Source: Cupriavidus sp. AU9028 (GTDB taxonomy: Bacteria > Pseudomonadota > Gammaproteobacteria > Burkholderiales > Burkholderiaceae). From it: a DNA stretch of 64,000 nucleotides. The DNA is taken from NCBI RefSeq assembly GCF_019795295.1, contig NZ_JAIMCG010000001.1, positions 1-64,000 on the forward strand. Reading direction: 5' to 3'. Shown piece after piece: positions 46,239 to 55,156 of this stretch. The position numbers and the translations under genes were made by a program. The stretch's first letter is position 1. Each line of letters opens with the position of its first letter. Below the pieces are notes generated by a model. The model saw only the letters and a list, made by a program, of their open reading frames with translations, made no database searches and had not been told where the DNA came from.

Positions 46239-47267
46239 ATGCCTCTTCATTCCGATACGCAACTTGACCTTGCCATCCACGCCGTACTCTTCGACGGCCA
46301 TCAGCCCGACGTCTGGCTGACCACCGCTGCCGTCGCGGAAGCATTGGAGCTGCCGCGGCAGCGGCGCCCACGAACCGAGACGGTCCAGCAGCGGCTCACG
46401 CTGATGCTGGCGGAGCGGCAGGTGGCATGCCGCATCGAGGGCGGCGAACTGGTGTGGCGACGCAGCAGCGGTACCGGCCGGGCGCTCGCCGATGCCGCGA
46501 CGTGGCTCAATGACGACGAAGCGCTCGCCTTGCAGGCACTCAGGCGATTCTGCCACCGCCAGCTACTGACCGCGCTAATCTCGCCGCTGCAAGGCCTGTT
46601 CGATGCGGCAGAGGCGCGCTTGATGCGCAGCGGGCGCGATGGCGGCAACTGCGCGGTCGCCTGGCACAAGAAGATCATGCTGCTCGAGCGCACCACGCCG
46701 CTGATTCCGCCGCGCCTGAGCGATGCCGTGCTGGTGCCGGTGATGACCGCGCTGTTCGAGGAGCGGCAGCTGGAAGTGGTCTACCGGCCCCGCAACGGCC
46801 GGACCCAGCGAAAATGCCTGATGCCGCTCGGGCTGATAGAGCGCGCGTCGATCGTCCATCTGGTGGCCCTCGAGGCTGACAAGGCCGAGCCGGTCTGCCT
46901 GCAGATGGACCGCGTGCGCAGCGCCTTCGCCATGAAGGTCGGCTTCAGCTACCCGGATACCTTCTTTCTGCCGGAGTTCGTCAGCGATACCGAGCTGTTC
47001 GGACTCAAGTCGAAGGGCGCCATCCAGCTCGGCATGCGGTTCAAGAAGGGATATGGCGACATCGTCAGGGATGCACCCCTGTCGGCTGACCAGAGGCAGG
47101 AGGTTGGCACCGACGGCTCTCTCATCATCCACTGCACCACCGAATGGAACGACCGCCTGGTGCATTTTCTGCGCGGGTTCGGACCGATGGTGGAGGTGAT
47201 GGCGCCCTTGTCGCTGCGACGGATATTGGCAGCGGACGCGAGGCTGCTGTACCGGATGTACCACTAG
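46239..47267 (+). CDS. WYL-domain transcriptional regulator
   Basis: 342 aa. N-terminal region (about 1-90) contains a winged-helix-like segment; the middle (about 165-235) is a WYL domain (EERQLEVVYRPRNGRTQRKCLMPLGLIERASIVHLVAL), followed by a WCX-type C-terminal extension ending RRILAADARLLYRMYH. WYL proteins sense nucleic acids or small molecules and control DNA repair or defence genes. No target gene stands beside it here. The ATG at 46239 is preferred to the TTG at 46230; neither has a clear ribosome-binding site. Confidence 0.82.
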   Translation: MPLHSDTQLDLAIHAVLFDGHQPDVWLTTAAVAEALELPRQRRPRTETVQQRLTLMLAERQVACRIEGGELVWRRSSGTGRALADAATWLNDDEALALQALRRFCHRQLLTALISPLQGLFDAAEARLMRSGRDGGNCAVAWHKKIMLLERTTPLIPPRLSDAVLVPVMTALFEERQLEVVYRPRNGRTQRKCLMPLGLIERASIVHLVALEADKAEPVCLQMDRVRSAFAMKVGFSYPDTFFLPEFVSDTELFGLKSKGAIQLGMRFKKGYGDIVRDAPLSADQRQEVGTDGSLIIHCTTEWNDRLVHFLRGFGPMVEVMAPLSLRRILAADARLLYRMYH

Positions 47268-47296
47268 GCAGCGGCGGGGCGCATCGAAGCCCAAAG

Positions 47297-47331
47297 CAAA
47301 AAGCCGCGAACCCTTACGGGAACGCGGCTTC
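47297..47331 (-). terminator. intrinsic terminator of tRNA-Met
   Basis: On the minus strand AAGCCGCG pairs with CGCGGCTT (plus 47301-47330) and is followed by TTTTTGCTTT. It sits about 10 bp downstream of the tRNA 3' end. It may also serve the WYL gene from the other side, although the T-run there is weaker. Confidence 0.8.
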
Positions 47332-47341
47332 TGCTTGAAAC

Positions 47342-47418
<77 letters not shown>

Positions 47419-47497
47419 GACGAAGACCGCCATTATACGGGCCTCGGAACGGTTGTCAACACCTGTGCGCAAAAAAGTGCCGAACCGGTCCGGCCCC

Positions 47498-47536
47498 AAA
47501 AAAAGGCGGCGGTCCCTGTGAGGGAACCGCCGCTTC
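47498..47536 (-). terminator. intrinsic terminator of the MHS transporter gene
   Basis: Minus strand: GCGGCGGTTCCCT - CACA - GGGACCGCCGCC stem (plus 47505-47533) followed by seven T residues (plus 47498-47504). Located about 25 bp after the stop at 47560. Confidence 0.88.
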
Positions 47537-47559
47537 TTCTGGCCTTCAAGGCGACGGCA

Positions 47560-49260
47560 TCAGTCCCGGGCGTAGATATCCACGTCCTTGGTCTCGCGGA
47601 TGAACAGCGAGCCGATCACCAGCGTCAGGCCGGCGATGACGATCGGATACCACAGGCCGTAGTAGATGTTGCCGTTCTGCGCGACCAGGGCGAAGGAGAT
47701 GGTCGGCAGCAGCCCGCCGAACCAGCCGTTGCCGATGTGGTACGGCAGCGACATCGAGGTGTAGCGGATGCGGGTCGGGAACATTTCGACCAGCATGGCC
47801 GCGATCGGGCCGTACACCATCGTCACGTAGAGCACCAGGATGACCAGGATCACCAGCACCATCACGGTGTTCATCTGGGCCGGATCGGCCTTGGTCGGGT
47901 AACCGGCGGCCGACATCGCCGAGGCGACTTCCTTCTTGAAGGCGGCGATCCTTGCCGCGCTCTCCGGCTCGAAGCTGTGACCGGCGGCGACCAGCGACGC
48001 GTTGAAGGCCGGGATTTCCTTGTCGCCGATCTTCACGGTGGCAGTGGTGCCGGCGGGAGCCTCGACCACTTCATAGCTGGCCGACGACTGCGCCAGCGTG
48101 CGCTTGGCGATGTCGCAGGAGCTGCGGAAGTCGATCTCGCGGGCGATCGGGCTGCCCTGGAACGAGCACTGGCGCGGATCGGCGGTGACGACGATCTGTG
48201 CGGTCTGCTGGGCGCGCTCCAGCGCCGGGTTCGCGTAGTGAGTCAGCGCCTTGAACAGCGGGAAGTAGGTCAGCATGGCCAGCGCGCAGCCCCCCATGAT
48301 GATCCACTTGCGGCCGATCTTGTCCGACAGCGCGCCGAAGAAGATGAAGAACGGCGTGCCGATGACCAGGGCGCCGGCGATCAGCAGGTTGGCGGTCTTC
48401 GCGTCGACCTTCAGCACCTGCGTGAGGAAGAACAGCGCATAGAACTGGCCGGTGTACCAAACCACCGCCTGGCCGGCGGTCAGGCCGACCAGCGCCAGGA
48501 TGACGATCTTCAGGTTGCGCCACTGGCCGAAGGATTCGGTCAGCGGGGCCTTCGAGGTCTTGCCTTCGGCCTTCATCTTCTGGAAGGCCGGCGACTCGCT
48601 CATCGAAAGGCGGATATAGACCGAGACGCCCAGCAGCACGATCGAGAGCAGGAACGGAATGCGCCAGCCCCAGGTGTCGAAGGCCGGTCCGGTCAGCTCG
48701 CGACAGATCAGGATCACGATCAGGGACAGGAACAGGCCCATGGTGGCCGTGGTCTGGATCCACGAGGTATAGGAGCCGCGCTTGCCTTGCGGCGCGTGCT
48801 CGGCCACGTAGGTTGCGGCGCCGCCATACTCCCCGCCCAGCGCCAGGCCCTGCAGCATGCGCAGCAGGATCAGGATGATCGGAGCTGCCCAGCCGATCGT
48901 CGCGTAGCTGGGAAGCAGGCCGACGATGAAGGTGGACACGCCCATGATCAGGATGGTGATCAGGAAGGTGTACTTGCGGCCGATCATGTCGCCGAGGCGG
49001 CCAAACACCAGTGCGCCGAAGGGCCGCACAAGAAAGCCGGCCGCAAAGGCCAGCAGCGCGAAGATGAACGCCGAGGTCGGATCGAGCCCGGCGAAGAACT
49101 GCTTGGCGATGATCGCAGCCAGCGAGCCGTACAGGTAAAAGTCGTACCACTCGAAAACGGTGCCGAGCGACGAAGCGACGATGACTTTTCTTTCTTCGGC
49201 TGTCATCGCCGTGTTCTGCGCGCCGCCTCCCGGCATCGCGACGTTTTGGGCGTTTGCCAT
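47560..49260 (-). CDS. MFS transporter of the metabolite:H+ symporter (MHS) family with an enlarged loop
   Basis: 566 aa; MHS proteins are normally about 430-450 aa. Typical motifs are FEWYDFYLYGSLA (about 37-49), GRLGDMIGRKYT, RMLQGLALGGEYGGAATYVAEHAP and SDKIGRKW. The extra length is a mostly hydrophilic insert of about 118 residues (about 342-460, with two cysteines in RQCSF and RSSCD) between the two halves of the C-terminal bundle, where a periplasmic or cytoplasmic loop would lie. Relatives carry dicarboxylates, shikimate or osmolytes; substrate unknown. GGAGGAGAC precedes the start. Confidence 0.85.
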   Translation of the reverse strand: MANAQNVAMPGGGAQNTAMTAEERKVIVASSLGTVFEWYDFYLYGSLAAIIAKQFFAGLDPTSAFIFALLAFAAGFLVRPFGALVFGRLGDMIGRKYTFLITILIMGVSTFIVGLLPSYATIGWAAPIILILLRMLQGLALGGEYGGAATYVAEHAPQGKRGSYTSWIQTTATMGLFLSLIVILICRELTGPAFDTWGWRIPFLLSIVLLGVSVYIRLSMSESPAFQKMKAEGKTSKAPLTESFGQWRNLKIVILALVGLTAGQAVVWYTGQFYALFFLTQVLKVDAKTANLLIAGALVIGTPFFIFFGALSDKIGRKWIIMGGCALAMLTYFPLFKALTHYANPALERAQQTAQIVVTADPRQCSFQGSPIAREIDFRSSCDIAKRTLAQSSASYEVVEAPAGTTATVKIGDKEIPAFNASLVAAGHSFEPESAARIAAFKKEVASAMSAAGYPTKADPAQMNTVMVLVILVILVLYVTMVYGPIAAMLVEMFPTRIRYTSMSLPYHIGNGWFGGLLPTISFALVAQNGNIYYGLWYPIVIAGLTLVIGSLFIRETKDVDIYARD

Positions 49261-49489
49261 GTTGTCTCCTCCTACTGTTCAGGGGTCGTTCGCACGCCGG
49301 CGGGCGGTGCTCAGGCATGGCGCATGGCCCGCACCTTCCGGCCGTGGAATGCAGACGATTCTGGGAGGCGAAACTTACGGCGTTCTGACAGGGAGGGGCA
49401 GGGATTGCCCGGGGGTGGCGGGGCACGCGGCGCGCTGCTGGAGCTGCTGCACTGCAGTATCCGGCGGTGCGCCACAGCGGCGCCGGCGC
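49261..49489. other. gap between the DUF4212 gene and the MHS transporter gene
   Basis: 229 bp. No gene seen. It must contain the MHS transporter promoter, and it is where an SSS symporter gene would be expected after DUF4212. I recognise no remnant of one. Confidence 0.4.
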
Positions 49490-49834
49490 TCAGTGTCCGC
49501 GCCCCGGGCGGGAGGCAGCAGCGTCGCTGTCGTGGCGATATTCGTCACCATGGCCATGCGCTTCCGGCTCTGCACCCGCGAGCCGGTCGGCGCGATTCAT
49601 CCGCCAGGCGTAGATCGCCGCCATTGCCACGTAAAGCAGCAGCAGTCCCTGCGCACCGGCCCAGAACGAAAAGGGCCAGCCAAAGAAGTCGAAGCGCAGC
49701 TCGCGCGCATACCAGCTCAGGCAAAACGTGCTGCCGAACCACAAGGCGAGCAGCGCCACCGTCCAGCGCAGATTGACCTTCCACGGGGCAGTGGCGGGCC
49801 GGTGCGGCCCGAGGTCTGGCATCCGGCTTTCCAT
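49490..49834 (-). CDS. DUF4212 small membrane protein (sodium:solute symporter small subunit), orphan
   Basis: 114 aa with two membrane segments. WKVNLRWTVALLALWFGSTF and FFGWPFSFWAGAQGLLLLYVAMAAIYAWRMNRADR are the DUF4212/TIGR03647 core. Such proteins are normally encoded just before a VC_2705-type SSS symporter. No SSS gene follows here (229 bp later comes the convergent-orientation end of the upstream promoter region of the MHS gene), so it looks orphaned. The start overlaps the histidine kinase stop by 1 nt. The C-terminus is His/Asp/Arg-rich. Confidence 0.82.
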   Translation of the reverse strand: MESRMPDLGPHRPATAPWKVNLRWTVALLALWFGSTFCLSWYARELRFDFFGWPFSFWAGAQGLLLLYVAMAAIYAWRMNRADRLAGAEPEAHGHGDEYRHDSDAAASRPGRGH

Positions 49835-51357
49835 CAGGCGGGGTTCTCCACCGGCGGACGGTGCAGCGTGACAGATACCCGCGTGCCGGCGAGCGGCGGG
49901 GCATCCTGATAGACGTGGTCGTCGATGGCGACCTCGCCGCCGTGCTGCTGCACGATCTCGCGCACGATCGCCAGTCCCAGTCCGCTGCCTTCGGCGCTGG
50001 TGCCCAGCACCCGATAGAAGCGCTCCATCACGCGCTCGCGCTCGCCGGCCGGAATGCCCGGGCCGGTGTCCTCCACTTCGATGCGCGCCAGCGCCACCGC
50101 GCCGTCGTCGACGACCCGCACGGTAGCGTGGCCGCCCTGGGGCGTATAGCGGATGGCATTGTCGATCAGGTTGTTCAGCATCTCGGTCAGCATCAGCCGG
50201 TTGCCCATCACCAGCACCGGCGCATCCGGCGCGTCCAGGCCCAGGTCGATGCGCCGGGTCCAGGCGCGTGGCAGCCAGTCCTTGACGATCTCGCGCGCCA
50301 GTTCGGCGATGTCCATCGGCGCGAGCTTGCCCGCGCCGGCATAGTTTTCCATGCGGGCCAGCGCCAGCAGCTGGGTGACCAGGTGCGCCGTCCGCTCCGA
50401 GCTGCCGGCGATCTGCGCCAGTGAGCGGCGAAGTTCCTCGGGGGACTGCTCGCGCTGCGCCAGTTCGGCCTGCATGCGCAGCCCGGCAAGGGGCGTCTTC
50501 ATCTGATGGGCGGCATCGGCGATGAAGCGCTTCTGCGTCTGCACGGATTGCTCGAGCTGCTCCAGCAGTTCGTTGAACGAGGCGACCAGCGGGGTGATTT
50601 CCTGCGGGGCCGCCTGTTCGTCGATGGGGCTGGTGTCGCCGGGCTTGCGCGTACGGATGCGCTGCTGGATCGCGGTCAGCGGAGCGAGTCCTCGCGAGAG
50701 GCCGAACCAGACCAGCAGCACTGCCAGTGGCAGGATGACGAACTGCGGCAGGATGACGCCCTTGATGATCTCGTTGGCCAGGCGCGCACGCTTGTCCAGC
50801 GTTTCCGCGACCTGCACCAGCACCGGCTGGCCGCCCTTCCATTCCGGCAGTGCCACGTAGGTATAGGCGACGCGCACGTCGTTGCCGCCGATACGGTCAT
50901 CGCGCAGCGAGACCAGGCCCGCGTGCCCGCGGTCCTCCTCGTCGGGCAGCGGCAGGTCGGCGTCGCCGGCGACGAATTCGCCGCGGCGGCCCAGTACCTG
51001 GTAGTAGACCGCATCGGTCTCGTCGGCGCGCAGGATCTCCCGGGCGGACAGCGGCAGCTGCAGCGTCACCCGGCCATTGACCTCGCGCACCTGCTGGGAC
51101 AGCACGATGGCGCTCGATTCCAGCGCGCGATCATAGGGGCCGTTGGCGATCGACTTGGCAACCAGATAGGTGACGGCGATGCTCAGCGGCCACAGCAGCA
51201 GCAGCGGCGCCAGCATCCAGTCGAGGATCTCGCCGAACAGCGAGCGCGGCGGGGAGGGCGCGGCGTCGTCCTCCAGATGCGGAAGAATGTCGGCGAGGCT
51301 CGGGCCGGGAGCCGAAGGCGCCGGCGCCGGCTTTCGGCGAAGTCGCAGCGATTGCAT
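49834..51357 (-). CDS. TctE/QseC-type sensor histidine kinase
   Basis: 507 aa. Two membrane segments (about 46-68 and 202-222) flank a periplasmic 2CSK_N-like sensor domain. HisKA H-box FIADAAHQMKTPL with H284, N-box NNLIDNAIRYTP, and D/G boxes DTGPGIP and GSGLGLAIVREI are present. TctE-like kinases respond to carboxylates and control tripartite or sodium symporters; the neighbouring DUF4212 gene fits this. It lies downstream of the response regulator. Confidence 0.9.
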   Translation of the reverse strand: MQSLRLRRKPAPAPSAPGPSLADILPHLEDDAAPSPPRSLFGEILDWMLAPLLLLWPLSIAVTYLVAKSIANGPYDRALESSAIVLSQQVREVNGRVTLQLPLSAREILRADETDAVYYQVLGRRGEFVAGDADLPLPDEEDRGHAGLVSLRDDRIGGNDVRVAYTYVALPEWKGGQPVLVQVAETLDKRARLANEIIKGVILPQFVILPLAVLLVWFGLSRGLAPLTAIQQRIRTRKPGDTSPIDEQAAPQEITPLVASFNELLEQLEQSVQTQKRFIADAAHQMKTPLAGLRMQAELAQREQSPEELRRSLAQIAGSSERTAHLVTQLLALARMENYAGAGKLAPMDIAELAREIVKDWLPRAWTRRIDLGLDAPDAPVLVMGNRLMLTEMLNNLIDNAIRYTPQGGHATVRVVDDGAVALARIEVEDTGPGIPAGERERVMERFYRVLGTSAEGSGLGLAIVREIVQQHGGEVAIDDHVYQDAPPLAGTRVSVTLHRPPVENPA

Positions 51358-51418
51358 GGATGACTGGACGCCGTGGTGCGATCAGAGCCGCGGATGCGCC
51401 GACGGGCAAGCCACGGCT

Positions 51419-52180
51419 TCAGTGGGCGGCCGGGACGGCGGACAGTGCCGACGCTCCCGATCCATGGGCGCCGTTCGTGCCGGCGGCGGCGCCTGGAGAG
51501 GCGTCCGCCGCTCCCTGGAATTTCTCCAGGCAATAGCCGAGCCCGCGCACGGTGGCGATGCGGATGCCGCCGATCTCGATCTTCTTGCGCAACCGGTGCA
51601 CATAGACTTCGATCGCATTGTTGCTGACTTCCTCGCCCCATTCGCACAGGTGGTCGACCAGCTGCTCCTTCGACACCAGCCGGCCGCTGCGCGTGAGCAG
51701 GATTTCGAGCAGCCCGAGCTCGCGCGCCGACAGCTCGATCATCTGGTCGTTCAGATACGCGATCCGTCCCACCTGGTCGAAGGCCAGCGGCCCGTGCCGC
51801 ATCAGCGTGGCGCCGCCCCCGGTGCCGCGGCGCACCAGCGCCCGCACGCGCGCCTCCAGTTCCGACAGCGCAAAGGGCTTGGCCATGTAGTCGTCCGCGC
51901 CCAGGTCCAGCCCCTTGACGCGCTCGTCGACGCTGTCGGCGGCGGTCAGGATCAGCACCGGCATCATCGCGCCACGCGCACGCAGCCGCTTCAGCACCTC
52001 GAGGCCGGGCATTCGGGGCAGGCCCAGGTCCAGGATCAGCAGGTCGAAGGTCTGGGTGGAAAGCGCCGAATCGGCCTCCATGCCGTTGGCGACATGATCG
52101 ACCGCGTAGCCGGAGTGGCGCAGTGAGCGTGTCAGGCCGTCGGCCAGTACGTCGTCGTCCTCGGCGATCAGAATCCGCAT
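51419..52180 (-). CDS. OmpR-family response regulator
   Basis: 253 aa. Receiver domain with acidic pocket EDDD (7-10), phosphoacceptor D51 (LLILDLGLP) and K101 (YMAKPF); OmpR/PhoB winged helix about 125-225. A Gly/Ala-rich tail of about 28 residues is unusual but low-complexity. Paired with the kinase 61 bp downstream. Confidence 0.92.
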   Translation of the reverse strand: MRILIAEDDDVLADGLTRSLRHSGYAVDHVANGMEADSALSTQTFDLLILDLGLPRMPGLEVLKRLRARGAMMPVLILTAADSVDERVKGLDLGADDYMAKPFALSELEARVRALVRRGTGGGATLMRHGPLAFDQVGRIAYLNDQMIELSARELGLLEILLTRSGRLVSKEQLVDHLCEWGEEVSNNAIEVYVHRLRKKIEIGGIRIATVRGLGYCLEKFQGAADASPGAAAGTNGAHGSGASALSAVPAAH

Positions 52181-52250
52181 GGTAGTCTCCCCTGCGCTGG
52201 CGCCCGAACGCGCTCCCGGTGAGCGGCAAAGAAGGGGCTTGCCAAGCATA

Positions 52251-52266
52251 CTGTTTTTTTATACAG
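52251..52266 (+). promoter_or_regulatory. LexA (SOS) box upstream of recA
   Basis: CTGTTTTTTTATACAG fits CTGT-N8-ACAG exactly, embedded in the longer dyad TACTG...CAGTA. A possible -35 TTGCC at about 52239 and -10 TATACA overlap it. It lies 244 bp upstream of the recA start and 70 bp upstream of the divergent response regulator, so recA is the expected target. Confidence 0.85.
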
Positions 52267-52509
52267 TACCCGCTGATTCCGGGTCGGGTACCGGGGTTCG
52301 GCGCTGCCTGCGGTTCGGCGCTGCCGATCCGCCAACCGGCCCCCCCGGCGCAGCGGTCCACTGGCGTGGCTGCGGCGCGGGATTTGAGCCTCGGCTGATG
52401 GGCCTTGGCCAACTCCACCGTTAGGATTGCGTCGACCGGCGCGCGGGCCCGCAGGATGGGCGGCGCGTCATATGCGGCCTATTTATACACCATTGATGGA
52501 AGGACGACC
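52267..52509 (+). other. recA leader region
   Basis: About 240 bp between the LexA box/promoter and the recA start. It includes a near direct repeat GGTTCGGCGCTGCC at about 52294 and 52310. If transcription starts near the LexA box, recA has a long 5' untranslated leader; alternatively a second promoter near TATTTATACACC (about 52481-52492) is used. Confidence 0.45.
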
Positions 52510-53568
52510 ATGGCCATGGATGACGGCAAGAAGGGCGCGGGCGTGAGCGCCGAGAAGCAGAAGGCGCTGGCTGCCGCGCTCGCCCAGATCGAGAAGCAGT
52601 TCGGCAAGGGCTCGATCATGCGCATGGGCGACGGCGACGTCGAGAAGGATATCCAGGTCGTGTCGACCGGTTCGCTGGGCCTGGACATTGCGCTGGGCGT
52701 CGGTGGGCTGCCGCGCGGCCGGGTCGTCGAGATCTACGGGCCGGAATCGTCGGGCAAGACCACGCTGACGCTGCAGGTGGTCGCCGAGATGCAGAAGCTG
52801 GGCGGCACCTGCGCGTTCATCGACGCCGAGCATGCGCTGGACGTCAACTATGCCGGCAAGCTGGGCGTGGACGTGGGCGAGCTGCTGATCTCGCAGCCGG
52901 ACACCGGCGAACAGGCGTTGGAGATCGCCGATGCACTGGTGCGTTCCGGCTCGATCGACCTGATCGTCATCGACTCGGTGGCGGCGCTGGTGCCCAAGGC
53001 CGAAATCGAGGGCGAGATGGGCGATTCGCTGCCTGGCCTGCAGGCACGCCTGATGAGCCAGGCGCTGCGCAAGCTGACCGGCACCATCAAGCGCACCAAT
53101 TGCCTGGTGATCTTCATCAACCAGATCCGGATGAAGATCGGTGTGATGTTCGGTTCGCCGGAAACCACGACCGGCGGCAATGCGCTGAAGTTCTACGCCT
53201 CGGTGCGCCTGGACATCCGCCGGATCGGCTCGATCAAGAAGGGCGACGACGTCATCGGCAACGAAACCAAGGTCAAGGTGGTCAAGAACAAGGTCTCGCC
53301 GCCGTTCCGCGAGGCGTTCTTCGACATCCTCTACGGTGCCGGTATCTCGCGCCAGGGCGAAATCATCGACCTGGGCGTCGATGCCAAGATCGTCGAGAAG
53401 GCGGGCGCCTGGTACAGCTACAACGGCGAGAAAATTGGCCAGGGCAAGGACAACGCCCGCGAATTCCTGCGCGAGAATCCGGACATCGCCCAGGAAATCG
53501 AGAACAAGGTGCGCCAGGTGTATGGCGTGGTGCCGATGAACGGCACGCCCGCGCTGGCCGAAGAGTAA
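52510..53568 (+). CDS. recA: recombinase RecA
   Basis: 352 aa. Walker [10 protein letters not shown] (77-85), the DNA-binding loop L1 [23 protein letters not shown]2 region [26 protein letters not shown], and an acidic-tail C-terminus. Central to homologous recombination and to LexA cleavage. The ATG at 52510 follows AAGGACG; an ATG at 52516 is possible. Confidence 0.97.
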   Translation: MAMDDGKKGAGVSAEKQKALAAALAQIEKQFGKGSIMRMGDGDVEKDIQVVSTGSLGLDIALGVGGLPRGRVVEIYGPESSGKTTLTLQVVAEMQKLGGTCAFIDAEHALDVNYAGKLGVDVGELLISQPDTGEQALEIADALVRSGSIDLIVIDSVAALVPKAEIEGEMGDSLPGLQARLMSQALRKLTGTIKRTNCLVIFINQIRMKIGVMFGSPETTTGGNALKFYASVRLDIRRIGSIKKGDDVIGNETKVKVVKNKVSPPFREAFFDILYGAGISRQGEIIDLGVDAKIVEKAGAWYSYNGEKIGQGKDNAREFLRENPDIAQEIENKVRQVYGVVPMNGTPALAEE

Positions 53569-53584
53569 GCACGGCCCCCGGGCC

Positions 53585-53780
53585 CGCTTGCCCTCTCCCC
53601 CGACCCCTCTCCCGCAGGGGCGGGAGAGGGGAGCGAACCCACAGCGTTCGACAGGCCATCGGTCTGCTCCCCCCACGCGCCCGCGGCAGAGGGGCAAACC
53701 GGCAGCATCCGACAGGCCATCGGTTTGCTCCCCTCGCCCGCTTGCGGGAGAGGGGCCGGGGGAGAGGGCCTGCAGCGCCT
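53585..53780. repeat. cluster of GC-rich palindromic intergenic repeats between recA and recX
   Basis: Copies of the element seen at 10.8-11.0 kb: CCCCTCTCCCGCAGGGGCGGGAGAGGGG at about 53601-53630, a degenerate middle copy, and GCCCGCTTGCGGGAGAGGGG at about 53738-53757, separated by the direct repeat CGACAGGCCATCGGT (about 53648 and 53709). Hairpin-forming. It lengthens the recA-recX gap to 260 bp and may reduce read-through into recX. Confidence 0.8.
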
Positions 53781-53828
53781 CTTTACCCCACAACTGTGCA
53801 AATCGCCCCGCGGGCCTGACGCCTCGAC

Positions 53829-54326
53829 ATGCCCCGTCCCCCACTTTCCCTGAAGGCACGCGCCGTCGGCTACCTGTCCCGGCGGGAACACAGCCGCGCC
53901 GAACTGGCCCGCAAGCTGGCACCACACGCCGAATCCCCGGAGCAGCTCGAACAATTGCTGGACGCCCTGGAGCGCGAAAACTGGCTGTCCAATGCCCGCT
54001 TTGCCGAAAGTCTGCTGCACCGGCGCGCCTCGCGTTATGGCGCGGCCCGGGTACTGCAGGAAGCAAAGACACACCAGCTCGACGACGGGCAGATCTCCGA
54101 GTTGCGCGAACGGCTGCAGGCCAGCGAACTGGACCGTGCCATCGCGGTCTGGTCCCGTCGCTTCGGCGCGCCACCGACCGCAGTGGAGGAGCGCGCGCGC
54201 CAATTCCGCTTTCTCGCTGCACGCGGTTTCTCGCAGGCCATCATCGGGCGGGTCTTTCGGCTGGCCGAGGCCGGCGAGATCGGCAATGGCAAGTTGTATG
54301 ACGACGAGCCGGACAGCAACACCTGA
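53829..54326 (+). CDS. recX: regulatory protein RecX
   Basis: 165 aa, three tandem three-helix RecX repeats: SLKARAVGYLSRREHSRAELARKL (about 6-29), LDALERENWLSNARFAESLLHRRASRYGAARV and later FRFLAARGFSQAIIGRVFRL. RecX caps and disassembles RecA filaments. Located after recA as usual. Confidence 0.92.
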   Translation: MPRPPLSLKARAVGYLSRREHSRAELARKLAPHAESPEQLEQLLDALERENWLSNARFAESLLHRRASRYGAARVLQEAKTHQLDDGQISELRERLQASELDRAIAVWSRRFGAPPTAVEERARQFRFLAARGFSQAIIGRVFRLAEAGEIGNGKLYDDEPDSNT

Positions 54327-54490
54327 TTCCTGGGGTCTTGCCGGATCCCACTCGCTGGCGTGTTAAACTCCTCGGGTTTTCCGCAAGCGCGGTGCTTTTT
54401 CGCGTGCGTATTCCCCTGGGGACGTGCATGACGAGGTCGGGCGCCGTGCCGTGGAAGGCCTGCGCGTTTTCTTCGTTTTTGCCTGGTCTC

Positions 54491-55156
54491 ATGCCGCTTT
54501 CCACTCCCGTCAACCGCGCCTTGCGTCACCGCCGCGCCATCGCGGCCGAGGCCTATCTGCGCGACGATGGGCTGTGGGACATCGAGGCGCGGCTGACCGA
54601 CACCAAGCCCCGCGACATTCCGCTTGCCGGTGGCGGCGTCCGTCCGCAAGGACAGCCGCTGCACGATCTTTGGCTGCGCGTGACGATCGATCTGCAGATG
54701 AACGTGGTCGACGCGGATGCCTGCTCCGATTGGGTTCCCTATCCCGGTCACTGCGACACCATCGGGCCGGCGTACAAGTCACTGGTCGGCCTGAACCTGA
54801 TGCGCGGCTTTCGCAAGGCGGTGCGGGAACGGCTCGGCGGCGTCGCCGGCTGCACCCATTTGACCGAGCTGGCATCGGTGCTGCCCACCACGGCGATCCA
54901 GGCCTTCGCCGGAGATGTTTTCAAGATTCGCGACGGCGCCGAAGATGACGGCGAAAGCCAGCCTCCCTATCAGCTGCATGGCTGCCATGCGCTGCATTTC
55001 GAGGGAGAGGTGGTGCGTCAGTTTTATCCGCGCTGGTATGGCTACCAGCCGAAGCCGAAGAACGGGCCGGACCGGCCCGCGACGGCGAAGCCCGGGGAAG
55101 GGATACCCCCGGATACTGGGGAGCCGACGCAACGGTCGACCGGAACCTCGGGCTAA
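54491..55156 (+). CDS. DUF2889 protein
   Basis: 221 aa. DUF2889 family: begins with MPLSTPVNRALRHRRAIAAEAYLRDDGLWDIEARLTDTK and contains the conserved GCTHLTEL motif (about 117-124). Function unknown; in Cupriavidus, Ralstonia and Burkholderia it sits between recX and sucC as here. The C-terminal ~35 residues are low-complexity. Start ATG 54491. Confidence 0.85.
   Translation: MPLSTPVNRALRHRRAIAAEAYLRDDGLWDIEARLTDTKPRDIPLAGGGVRPQGQPLHDLWLRVTIDLQMNVVDADACSDWVPYPGHCDTIGPAYKSLVGLNLMRGFRKAVRERLGGVAGCTHLTELASVLPTTAIQAFAGDVFKIRDGAEDDGESQPPYQLHGCHALHFEGEVVRQFYPRWYGYQPKPKNGPDRPATAKPGEGIPPDTGEPTQRSTGTSG

Noticed and set aside
47518-49776. 752-codon open frame on the plus strand opposite the MHS transporter
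   Set aside because: His/Asp/Gln-rich low-complexity translation typical of an antisense shadow; the opposite strand encodes a complete transporter with membrane segments and a ribosome-binding site.
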